A stretch of 6,842 nucleotides of DNA from Nitrososphaera sp. (GTDB lineage: Archaea > Thermoproteota > Nitrososphaeria > Nitrososphaerales > Nitrososphaeraceae): contig JAJPDY010000061.1 of NCBI GenBank assembly GCA_023252395.1, positions 1-6,842 of the forward strand, read 5' to 3'. Positions 1 to 5,664 of the stretch are shown one piece after another. Under the pieces are notes generated by a model. That model had not been told where the DNA came from and did not search any database. It saw only the letters and a list, made by a program, of their open reading frames with translations. The position numbers and the translations under genes were made by a program. The number at the start of each line of letters is the position of its first letter. The stretch's first letter is position 1.

Positions 1-369
1 CATCACGCCGTCTGCCCCGCTGCCAAGCCCTGTCTTTATTTCGCCAAGAACGCTGTCAAGGTCCCTGCCTGCGTTGCCGGTGGCGACATAGATCATTACC
101 TTGATCCCGCTGTCGTGGAACTTGTCTATCACTTCTGGCTTGAGGTTAATCTCGCCCGTCGAGGTATGGTACGGGCTTATCACGAATTCTGGCTTGACGT
201 TGATTATCCTGTCAATGTCATGGCCGAGCTTGCCAGCATGGTCTGAGTACCAGCCGTAATACACCACGAACTTGCGGTACGTGGCCGCCCCCGGCTCTGA
301 CGCGGCAAGCACGGTGGACGATGAAAGAAACGACAGGAAGATCATGGCAATGAATGCTTTTAGTTTCAA
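1..369 (-). CDS. Secreted TIM-barrel (glycoside-hydrolase-like) protein, N-terminal part only
   Basis: The reading frame enters from the left edge and I read 123 residues on the minus strand. The start is a TTG at 369-367: an in-frame TAG lies directly upstream (372-370), so the only later alternative is the ATG at 345-343, which would remove the basic MKLK start. With TTG the N-terminus is a good signal peptide: basic residues 2-4, a hydrophobic core at about 5-21, and a small-residue cleavage site around VLA-A at 20-23. The mature part begins with a strand-like KFVVYYGWYSD, then PEFVISPY, then GIKVMIYVATG, followed by a helix and GSGADGV. This alternation of hydrophobic strands and helices resembles the start of a (beta/alpha)8 barrel, as in spherulation-specific family 4 and GH114/TM1410-like proteins. 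That family placement is from memory of the pattern and is tentative, because the catalytic region lies outside the window. It is transcribed divergently from the zinc-ribbon gene. Confidence 0.75.
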   Translation of the reverse strand, partial: MKLKAFIAMIFLSFLSSSTVLAASEPGAATYRKFVVYYGWYSDHAGKLGHDIDRIINVKPEFVISPYHTSTGEINLKPEVIDKFHDSGIKVMIYVATGNAGRDLDSVLGEIKTGLGSGADGVM

Positions 370-394
370 CTACTAGTAGGCTCAGCTTTTCGGG

Positions 395-404
395 CTTATT
401 TAAG
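395..404 (-). promoter_or_regulatory. TATA box of the secreted-protein gene
   Basis: On the minus strand this reads CTTAAATAAG, an archaeal TATA-like element. Its centre is about 30 bases upstream of the TTG at 369, so transcription would begin only a few bases before the start codon. This supports TTG as the start. Confidence 0.5.
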
Positions 405-448
405 ACGGAAGAAACTGTCTTGCAGAAAATTGTGCAGGCACTGACATG

Positions 449-458
449 TTTTTATTTT
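449..458 (+). promoter_or_regulatory. TATA box of the zinc-ribbon gene
   Basis: The AT-rich TTTTTATTTT is centred about 27 bases upstream of the GTG at 481. Transcription would then begin at about 478-481, giving a leaderless mRNA that starts at or next to that GTG. A start at the upstream TTG (457) would lie inside this element. Confidence 0.5.
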
Positions 459-480
459 GAAGCCGCTCTATAATGGCAGT

Positions 481-792
481 GTGAAGGTCTACAGCTTCAA
501 GTGCAAAAACTGCGGGTACGGATCGAAACTGCCACTTGGTAGCTCGGACCTTGACCAGACTCTTGTGGACGTTAACGCGGATTACGCGGAATACCGTCTT
601 TTCGTATGTAGAAAAGAGTCAAAGTTCGTACATGCCGATATTCATGACAAGGATTTTAGAGGCATGTGCCCGTCTGACGGAACCGAGCTCGAGGAAGTAG
701 ACCCAAGGCAGACAAAATGCCCCCGCTGCGGCAAAGAGCTTGAAGTTCAGGAGATCAACCCGCTTGCGACGGCCGACAGCGCCACAGAATAA
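481..792 (+). CDS. Small zinc-ribbon protein, function unknown
   Basis: A 103-residue Cys-rich protein. From the GTG start it reads MKVYSFKCKNCGYGSKL. A CxxC pair sits at C8/C11 and a second at C80/C83 (CPRC), with single cysteines at C43 and C63 (GMCPSDG) and His at 51 and 55. The N- and C-terminal CxxC pairs could together bind one structural Zn2+, or C43/C63 could complete a second site. The acidic, low-complexity tail after residue 90 looks disordered. I do not recognise a named family; small zinc ribbons of this type in archaea often bind nucleic acid or partner proteins, but nothing here shows which. The frame is also open to a TTG at 457, which would add 8 residues, but that codon falls in the presumed TATA box, so I prefer 481. 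The aconitase gene follows after 36 bases that contain their own TATA box, so the two are probably separate transcription units. Confidence 0.75.
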   Translation: MKVYSFKCKNCGYGSKLPLGSSDLDQTLVDVNADYAEYRLFVCRKESKFVHADIHDKDFRGMCPSDGTELEEVDPRQTKCPRCGKELEVQEINPLATADSATE

Positions 793-802
793 CATATTAT
801 AT
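792..802 (+). promoter_or_regulatory. TATA box of the aconitase unit
   Basis: ACATATTATAT lies immediately after the stop of the zinc-ribbon gene and is centred about 32 bases upstream of the aconitase ATG at 829. It predicts a leader of only a few bases. The AGGT at 824-827 is a poor ribosome binding site, in line with a leaderless or near-leaderless start. Confidence 0.55.
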
Positions 803-828
803 CCAGTCGTAGCAAGAAACATCAGGTA

Positions 829-2769
829 ATGGCTTCCCTGAATCTCGCTCAAAAGATAATATCGTCGCATCTGGCAGACGGCAGGATGGAACCGGGCCAG
901 GAAATAGGGCTCAAGGTTGACCGCGTTCTTATGCAGGACGCAACAGGCACTATGGCGTGCCTCCAGTTCGAGGCTATGGGCATTCCGCGTGTCAAGGTGG
1001 ACCACGCGGCAATCTATGTCGACCACAACATCCTCCAGACAGGCTTTGAAAACGGCGACGACCACCGCTTCTTGCAGACTTTTGCGTCAAAGTACGGCAT
1101 CCACTATTCAAAGCCGGGCAACGGCATCTGCCACCAGGTGAACCTTGAGCGCTTTTCTATACCGGGCAAGCTTTTGATAGGCTCTGACAGCCACACGCCC
1201 ACTGCCGGCGGGGCAGGCATGATGGCGATAGGGGTCGGCGGCCTTGACGTTGCAGTCGCGATGGCAGGCGCGCCATTCTACACAAAGATGCCCAAGATCG
1301 TGGGAGTAAAACTGACAGGCAGGCTCAGGCCGTGGGTTACTGCAAAAGACATCATTCTTGAAATGCTTCGCAGGCTGACTGTCAAGGGCGGCGTCGGCAA
1401 GATATTCGAGTATTACGGCGAGGGCATCAAGAGCCTCGGCATCCCACAGAGGGGCACGATATGCAACATGGGAGCCGAGCTTGGGGCAACTACTTCGCTC
1501 TTTGAGTCTGACGAGCTGACGCTTGATTACATGACACGGCAGGGCAGGCCGCAGGACTATGTGCGCTTTGCCGCAGACCCGGGATGCACGTATGACGAAA
1601 ACATGGAGATAAACCTGAGCGAGCTAGAGCCCATGATTGCGCTCCCAGGCTCGCCTGACGCAATTCACAAGGTGCGCGACGTGCAGGGCGCAGACGTCCA
1701 CCAGGTGCTAATCGGCTCTTGCACAAACTCTAGCTATGTCGAGATGATGACCGTGGCGCACGTGCTCCAGGGCAAGAAGGTGCACCCAAACGTCACTATG
1801 GCAATCAACCCCGGATCAAAACAGGTTCTCGAAACGGTGGCACGCGACGGCTCGATATACAACATCATTGCTTCCGGCGCGCGCCTGCTTGAAAGCGGCT
1901 GCCAGGGCTGCATCGGCATGGGCTCTGCGCCGGGGACAGACTGGGTCTCTATCCGCTCATTCAACCGTAACTGGCCGGGAAGAAGCGGCACAAAGGACGA
2001 CAAGGTATACCTGACTTCGCCCGAAGTGTGCGTGGCTTGCGCGGTGACAGGCAAGATAACAGATCCACGAGACCTTGGCGAGTACCCAAACATTCCGTGG
2101 CCGGACAAGTTTGTGATTGACGACTCGGGCATCGTACAGCCGGCGCCGGCAAACCAGGCAGAAAATGTTGAAGTGTCAAGGGGCCCCAACATACGCCCGC
2201 TGCCATTGCGCCAGCCAATGGAGTCTGTGCTCAATGGAGAAGTTTTGATTAGAGTCGGCGACAACGTCAGCACTGACGCAATAATGCCAGCTGGAGCAAA
2301 AATATTGCCGCTCAGAAGCAACGTACCAGCTATCAGCGAATATGTGTTCTACTGGCTTGACCCAGAATTTGCAAAGAGGGCAAAAGAAAAGCACGGCGGA
2401 TTTATCGTCGGCGGGGAGAATTACGGCCAGGGCTCAAGCAGGGAGCACGCGGCGCTTGCGCCCATGTACCTGGGTGTCAAGGGAGTGATTGCAAAGTCGT
2501 TTGCAAGGATACACAGGGCCAACCTCATCAACTTTGGCATAATCCCGTTTGAGTTCCAGAATGCGTCAGACTTTGACCTGCTCGCGCAGGGAGTGCCAGT
2601 GACAATAGACAACGTAGTCGCCAGCCTGAAAGACGGGAGCAAGACGATGGAAGCGTCTGCAGGCAAGGACGGCAAAATAACACTAAAGATCGACCTCACT
2701 CCAAGGCAGAGGCAGGTCCTTATCGCCGGCGGCCTCTTGAACTACATCAGATCAACTCAGCGATCCTGA
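829..2769 (+). CDS. acnA: Aconitate hydratase (aconitase)
   Basis: A [4Fe-4S] enzyme that interconverts citrate and isocitrate via cis-aconitate in the cytoplasm, feeding isocitrate dehydrogenase and 2-oxoglutarate synthesis. At 646 residues it matches the shorter Aquifex-type single-chain aconitases rather than the roughly 750-900 residue mitochondrial or AcnA/IRP1 forms. The cluster ligands are visible: C298 in GSCTNSS, and C358 and C361 in SGCQGCIGMG. Other family signatures are the GSDSHTPT substrate/catalytic His motif at 118-125, FNRNWPGRSG at 378-387 with the substrate-binding Arg residues, and SPEVCVACAVTG at 397-408. A C-terminal swivel domain begins around 470 with GDNVSTDAIMPAG at 477-489, and the active-site loop YGQGSSREHAA occupies 532-542. 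All key residues are present, so the enzyme should be active. Its stop overlaps the start of the next gene by one base. The symbol is by family; a related substrate such as methylaconitate or homoaconitate is less likely given the aconitase-type motifs but is not excluded from sequence alone. Confidence 0.96.
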   Translation: MASLNLAQKIISSHLADGRMEPGQEIGLKVDRVLMQDATGTMACLQFEAMGIPRVKVDHAAIYVDHNILQTGFENGDDHRFLQTFASKYGIHYSKPGNGICHQVNLERFSIPGKLLIGSDSHTPTAGGAGMMAIGVGGLDVAVAMAGAPFYTKMPKIVGVKLTGRLRPWVTAKDIILEMLRRLTVKGGVGKIFEYYGEGIKSLGIPQRGTICNMGAELGATTSLFESDELTLDYMTRQGRPQDYVRFAADPGCTYDENMEINLSELEPMIALPGSPDAIHKVRDVQGADVHQVLIGSCTNSSYVEMMTVAHVLQGKKVHPNVTMAINPGSKQVLETVARDGSIYNIIASGARLLESGCQGCIGMGSAPGTDWVSIRSFNRNWPGRSGTKDDKVYLTSPEVCVACAVTGKITDPRDLGEYPNIPWPDKFVIDDSGIVQPAPANQAENVEVSRGPNIRPLPLRQPMESVLNGEVLIRVGDNVSTDAIMPAGAKILPLRSNVPAISEYVFYWLDPEFAKRAKEKHGGFIVGGENYGQGSSREHAALAPMYLGVKGVIAKSFARIHRANLINFGIIPFEFQNASDFDLLAQGVPVTIDNVVASLKDGSKTMEASAGKDGKITLKIDLTPRQRQVLIAGGLLNYIRSTQRS

Positions 2770-3272
2770 TGGCCACCAAATTCCTGATAGTTATCGCCGC
2801 AGTAGTCGCAGTGATGGCTGCGCTCGTCCTTTTGCCAAGTTTCAACAAGGGGCCTGCCACTACAGATCAGACGCAGATGAGCCTCGAGTACAACAGGCAG
2901 CACCTGTCAAGAATAGAAAACGGCCAGTTTGCAGCGACAAGCGCAGAAGTGCTGACGATCGGAAACGACGGCTCGGCAAAGTACAGAAAGCTCGTGGGCG
3001 CGCCTGACGAAAAGGCGTTCACGATAAGTAGTGACGACTTGAAGCGGCTGAAAGACCTGATAGTTGGAACCGGCTTTATGCAAATACCGGATGCAAACTA
3101 CCAGCAAAAAGAAGGGCTTGCAAGCGTAACACAGTACACGCTCAAGGTGAGCGCGGACGGCAGCACAAAAACCATCAACTGGGTCGACCCGGACTCTAAC
3201 GACAGCGTCCCGTCCATAATCGGCAACGTCGGAGAGCAGCTGGACAATATAATAACAAAGTACGCCGGCTGA
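2769..3272 (+). CDS. Membrane-anchored protein of unknown function, coupled to aconitase
   Basis: A 167-residue protein with one hydrophobic segment at about 5-24 (FLIVIAAVVAVMAALVLLPS), preceded by a single Lys. It reads as a signal anchor, with the remaining 140 or so residues probably outside the cell. No lipobox Cys is present; the protein has no cysteine at all. The soluble part alternates predicted strands and helices: an Ala/Ser-rich strand with VLTIGNDGSAKYRKL at 61-75, a helix SSDDLKRLKDLIVGTGF at 87-103, then QYTLKVSADGSTKTINW at 122-138 and a C-terminal helix. The strand-DG-strand then helix order resembles extracytoplasmic domains in many archaeal and bacterial hypothetical proteins, but I cannot name a family. 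The ATG overlaps the aconitase TGA by one base (TGATG), so it is very probably cotranscribed and translationally coupled. No function can be assigned; its link to aconitase may be purely transcriptional. Confidence 0.85.
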   Translation: MATKFLIVIAAVVAVMAALVLLPSFNKGPATTDQTQMSLEYNRQHLSRIENGQFAATSAEVLTIGNDGSAKYRKLVGAPDEKAFTISSDDLKRLKDLIVGTGFMQIPDANYQQKEGLASVTQYTLKVSADGSTKTINWVDPDSNDSVPSIIGNVGEQLDNIITKYAG

Positions 3273-3275
3273 CAG

Positions 3276-3285
3276 AAAATATATA
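3276..3285 (+). promoter_or_regulatory. TATA box of the pdxST operon
   Basis: AAAATATATA, with a purine-rich CAGA just upstream that could serve as the BRE, is the strongest promoter-like element in the window. Its centre is about 30 bases before the ATG at 3311. It places transcription start at about 3307, which supports the long form of PdxS over the internal Met at residue 25. Confidence 0.6.
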
Positions 3286-3310
3286 GAGCATTTAGCGAAT
3301 TGAAGTTATA

Positions 3311-4282
3311 ATGACAATATCCCTCGTGGCCACCGAGCCAAAACCCAAGGGCGTCAAGATCGACATGGTTGAAAACGCCCAGATGGTTCGCGGGACCACT
3401 TTACTCAAGCGCGGCTTTGCGCACATGCAAAAGCACGGCGTCGTAATGGACGTTACAAACGTAGAGCAGGCAGTCATTGCCGAAGAGGCCGGCGCAGTCG
3501 CGGTGATGGTTCTTGACAAACTGCCGTACGACGTCAGAAAGGCAGGCGGGGTTGCGAGGACTGCAAGCATCAAAGTAATCCAAGAGATAATGGACGCAGT
3601 AACTATCCCGATAATGGCAAAGTGCAGGATAGGTCATACCGACGAAGCCCACGTGCTCGAAGTTGTGGGAGTCGACATGGTGGACGAAAGCGAAGTGCTG
3701 ACTCCGGCAGACGAGGAGCGCCACATCTGGAAGTGGGACTTTACCACGCCATTTGTCAATGGCGCCAGAAATCTCGGCGAGGCACTGAGGAGAATCGAGG
3801 AAGGCTGCGCTATGATAAGGACAAAGGGCGAGCCGGGAACGGGCAATGTTGCCGAAGCAGTTGCTCACATCAGGCTCGTCAACAGCGAGGTACGCAAGAT
3901 ACGCTCTATCTACCAAGACAGCGACAAACAAGAGCTGATGAAGGCTGCGCGCGAGCTCAAAGTGTCGTACGCGATGGTTGAAGAGACTGCGCGCCTAGGC
4001 AGGCTCCCGGTTGTCAATTTTGCGGCAGGCGGCATCACCACTCCTGCTGATGCGGCGTTACTCATGAACCTTGGCTGCGACGGCGTGTTCGTAGGCTCTG
4101 GGATATTCAAGTCAGAAGACCCAGCGCAGAGGGCAAGGGCGGTGGTGCTTGCGACCACGTTCTACGACGACGCCAAGATAGTGATGGAGGCGCAAAAGAT
4201 GGTGGACGAAAAGAAGTCGCTCCTTGGCATGGATACCAAGAACTTGGAGCTTAGGATGCAGGAAAGAGGCCAGCACGCTTGA
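3311..4282 (+). CDS. pdxS: Pyridoxal 5'-phosphate synthase subunit PdxS
   Basis: The synthase subunit of the DXP-independent vitamin B6 pathway. It condenses ribose (or ribulose) 5-phosphate with glyceraldehyde 3-phosphate (or dihydroxyacetone phosphate), using ammonia delivered by PdxT, to make PLP; in known enzymes 12 PdxS form a double ring with up to 12 PdxT docked outside. The protein is a (beta/alpha)8 barrel of 323 residues with the expected residues: D47 in VVMDV, K104 in IMAKCRIGH (equivalent to B. subtilis K81), K172 in [10 protein letters not shown] (equivalent to K149), [11 protein letters not shown] at 126-136, the phosphate loop [14 protein letters not shown] at 236-249, [11 protein letters not shown] at 258-268, and the C-terminal RMQERG. 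Compared with B. subtilis it has about 23 extra N-terminal residues before TTLLKRG. The next gene, pdxT, overlaps its stop by four bases. Confidence 0.97.
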   Translation: MTISLVATEPKPKGVKIDMVENAQMVRGTTLLKRGFAHMQKHGVVMDVTNVEQAVIAEEAGAVAVMVLDKLPYDVRKAGGVARTASIKVIQEIMDAVTIPIMAKCRIGHTDEAHVLEVVGVDMVDESEVLTPADEERHIWKWDFTTPFVNGARNLGEALRRIEEGCAMIRTKGEPGTGNVAEAVAHIRLVNSEVRKIRSIYQDSDKQELMKAARELKVSYAMVEETARLGRLPVVNFAAGGITTPADAALLMNLGCDGVFVGSGIFKSEDPAQRARAVVLATTFYDDAKIVMEAQKMVDEKKSLLGMDTKNLELRMQERGQHA

Positions 4283-4920
4283 GCAGCAAAAAGAAATCGC
4301 TAACCATTGGAGTCCTTGGCTTTCAGGGCGACATTGAGGAAAATGTCTCTGCTACAAAGCAGGCGCTGCAGGAGCTCCAGATCGATGGCAACGTGCAACT
4401 GGTGCGCTACCCTGAAGATGTGGAAAAAGTTGACGGCCTGATATTGCCTGGTGGCGAGAGCACGGTGCAGAGTACACTTGCAGCAATTCAGCGTTCGCTG
4501 CCAGTGATAAAGAAGCGAATCTCTGAAGGCATGCCGGTGATGGGCACGTGCGCGGGCATGATAATGCTTTCCAAAAGAGCCTATGATAGAGTAGTGGGCG
4601 ACACGAAGCAGAAGCTGATAGGCAACCTTGACATTGTAATCGAGCGCAACGCTTTTGGCAGGCAGAGCGAGTCGTTTGAGGCAGATCTTTCGATAGGCAT
4701 GCTTGGCAAGGAAGCATTCAAGGGAGTCTTCATTAGGGCGCCGGCGGTAAGCGAGGTGGGCAAGGACGTCGAAGTTATTGCAAAGCTGAACAACAAGGTC
4801 GTGGCAGTAAGGCAAAAGAACATCATTGGCACCGCATTTCACCCCGAGCTCTCAGGCGACTCTAGGATGCACAGGCAGTTTGTCAAGATGGCAGTGGACT
4901 TTAGCCGTAAAAGTGCTTAA
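4279..4920 (+). CDS. pdxT: Pyridoxal 5'-phosphate synthase glutaminase subunit PdxT
   Basis: A class I (triad) glutamine amidotransferase that hydrolyses glutamine and channels the ammonia to PdxS. The 213 residues are slightly longer than the usual 190-200. The start motif [13 protein letters not shown] at 10-22, the oxyanion-loop LPGGEST at 56-62, the nucleophile C91 in [17 protein letters not shown] at 123-134, FIRAP at 151-155, and the H188/E190 pair in FHPE complete the catalytic triad C91-H188-E190. The start is a TTG whose last two bases overlap the TGA of pdxS (TTGA, 4279-4282). No ATG lies near the conserved N-terminus, and the purine-rich AGGAAAGAGG at 4259-4268 could act as a ribosome binding site. 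This is the standard pdxS-pdxT operon, and the overlap suggests coupled synthesis of the two partners. Confidence 0.96.
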   Translation: MSSKKKSLTIGVLGFQGDIEENVSATKQALQELQIDGNVQLVRYPEDVEKVDGLILPGGESTVQSTLAAIQRSLPVIKKRISEGMPVMGTCAGMIMLSKRAYDRVVGDTKQKLIGNLDIVIERNAFGRQSESFEADLSIGMLGKEAFKGVFIRAPAVSEVGKDVEVIAKLNNKVVAVRQKNIIGTAFHPELSGDSRMHRQFVKMAVDFSRKSA

Positions 4921-4950
4921 TATATAAGCTTGTTCCCAAAAACAGATAAT

Positions 4951-4960
4951 TTCTTATACT
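4951..4960 (+). promoter_or_regulatory. TATA box of the 81-residue protein gene
   Basis: TTCTTATACT is centred about 31 bases upstream of the ATG at 4987. It lies within the imperfect palindrome at 4955-4973, so a protein bound there would block TBP/TFB. Confidence 0.45.
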
Positions 4961-4973
4961 AGTTTCTGGTATA
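4955..4973. repeat. Imperfect inverted repeat over the promoter (candidate operator)
   Basis: The arms TATACTAG and CTGGTATA match in 7 of 8 positions as inverted copies around a TTT centre, 19 bases in all. It overlaps the TATA box of the next gene and sits in the 3' untranslated region of pdxT, so it could be an operator or a weak RNA hairpin. Regulatory function is an inference from position and symmetry. Confidence 0.4.
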
Positions 4974-4986
4974 GCAAGGCTACCAA

Positions 4987-5232
4987 ATGATGCCCAAAAA
5001 TGGCTATAATTATTATCAGATCAGAGTGTCGCTTGAGCGGGCTCTCGATGTAATGGGCGAGTCATCCAAGAAGACCCTGATGTTTCACATAGCCAAGCAT
5101 TACGGCATATCGTTTGAAGGCAAGGGCTGCTCCCTCGGAGAAATCGAGGCTGCTCTCAAGGGAATCCTTGGATCCGGCGCGGCAATAATCACCGACAGAA
5201 TGTACAGAGAACTCCAAGCCATGGCAGAATAA
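4987..5232 (+). CDS. Small helical protein of unknown function
   Basis: An 81-residue protein, probably cytoplasmic, with no signal peptide or membrane segment. It begins with two consecutive ATG codons (4987 and 4990), and either could be used. The sequence divides into an amphipathic helix (RVSLERALDVMGESSKKTLMFHIAKHYG at about 13-40, cited by its ends here), a short link with GISFEGKGC, and a second helix pair LGEIEAALKGILGSGAAIITDRMYREL at about 50-76. The order of a helix ending in HxxKxYGI, then EIExAL, then a GxGA turn resembles short archaeal proteins of the DUF3227 kind, which I recall from Thaumarchaeota. This is a weak, memory-based match. It has its own TATA box and a gap of 66 bases after pdxT, so it is probably not part of the pdx operon. 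Confidence 0.8.
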   Translation: MMPKNGYNYYQIRVSLERALDVMGESSKKTLMFHIAKHYGISFEGKGCSLGEIEAALKGILGSGAAIITDRMYRELQAMAE

Positions 5233-5251
5233 GCCTATGCATACAGGAAAA

Positions 5252-5263
5252 GCTATTTGTATT
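5252..5263 (+). promoter_or_regulatory. TATA-like element of the 124-residue protein gene
   Basis: GCTATTTGTATT is centred about 32 bases upstream of the ATG at 5290. It is weaker than the other TATA elements here, but the spacing is the same, so this gene probably has its own start of transcription even though the upstream gene ends only 57 bases before it. Confidence 0.4.
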
Positions 5264-5289
5264 AGAGAGCACTGGAATCAGAACAGGTC

Positions 5290-5664
5290 ATGGGGAGTGT
5301 AGAGCAGTGCAAGGAGATTGTTGCGTTGGACGACAACATCCTTTTGGCGGCAATCATAGAGAACGCCACCCTGCTCGGCCTGCATTTTAAAAAATCGATG
5401 GCCCCTCCAAACGAGCAGCGATTCAAGGTGCTCCGCGTACAGACCGAGCTCATGATCTCGATGGCAAAGAACAACGAGGATTATTTCGGCGAGCTCGAAT
5501 ACCTGATGTTCCACAGCAAGTTGCTCGACATGTTCCTCTTTCCGCTAGGCAAAAGCCGCAAGCTGCGGATTCTGGCAGTTGCGGTAAAGCAGCCCTACAA
5601 CCACGAAGAGATTACGAAAAAAATACTGGGCGGCCTGAACAAGCTAAAGACTTCTACGCAATAA
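5290..5664 (+). CDS. Small soluble protein of unknown function
   Basis: A 124-residue protein without signal peptide, membrane segment or cysteines other than C7. It opens with a short helix, then a strand-like NILLAAIIENATLLGLHF at 16-33, a helix FKVLRVQTELMISMAKNN at 45-62, two strands ELEYLMFHSKLLDMFLFPLG at 68-87 and KLRILAVAVKQ at 91-101, and a final helix HEEITKKILGGLNKLK at 105-120. This order of strands and helices is like small sensory folds of the roadblock/LC7 or PAS-like type, and I recall families of similar short proteins (DUF6659-like) that are abundant in Thaumarchaeota; both links are tentative. The AGGT two bases before the ATG is too close to be a normal ribosome binding site. 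Its last 11 bases overlap the end of the convergent antiporter gene. Confidence 0.8.
   Translation: MGSVEQCKEIVALDDNILLAAIIENATLLGLHFKKSMAPPNEQRFKVLRVQTELMISMAKNNEDYFGELEYLMFHSKLLDMFLFPLGKSRKLRILAVAVKQPYNHEEITKKILGGLNKLKTSTQ
5617..5623 (-). terminator. T-run, possible terminator of the antiporter gene
   Basis: Seven A residues on the plus strand give a T7 run on the minus strand about 31 bases beyond the antiporter stop. Archaeal termination often needs only such a T-run. It lies inside the opposite gene (a Lys-Lys codon context), so it may be coincidental. Confidence 0.2.

Noticed and set aside
1734..2321. 195-codon minus-strand open frame opposite aconitase
   Set aside because: It is a shadow of the conserved aconitase reading frame, with no promoter or ribosome binding site.
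4300..4842. 180-codon minus-strand open frame opposite pdxT
   Set aside because: It overlaps the fully conserved PdxT coding sequence, and its composition is that of an antisense shadow.
4921..4927. TATATAA directly after the pdxT stop as the promoter of the next gene
   Set aside because: It lies about 63 bases before the ATG at 4987, much farther than the 27-33 bases seen elsewhere; TTCTTATACT at 4951-4960 fits better. An upstream second start of transcription cannot be excluded.
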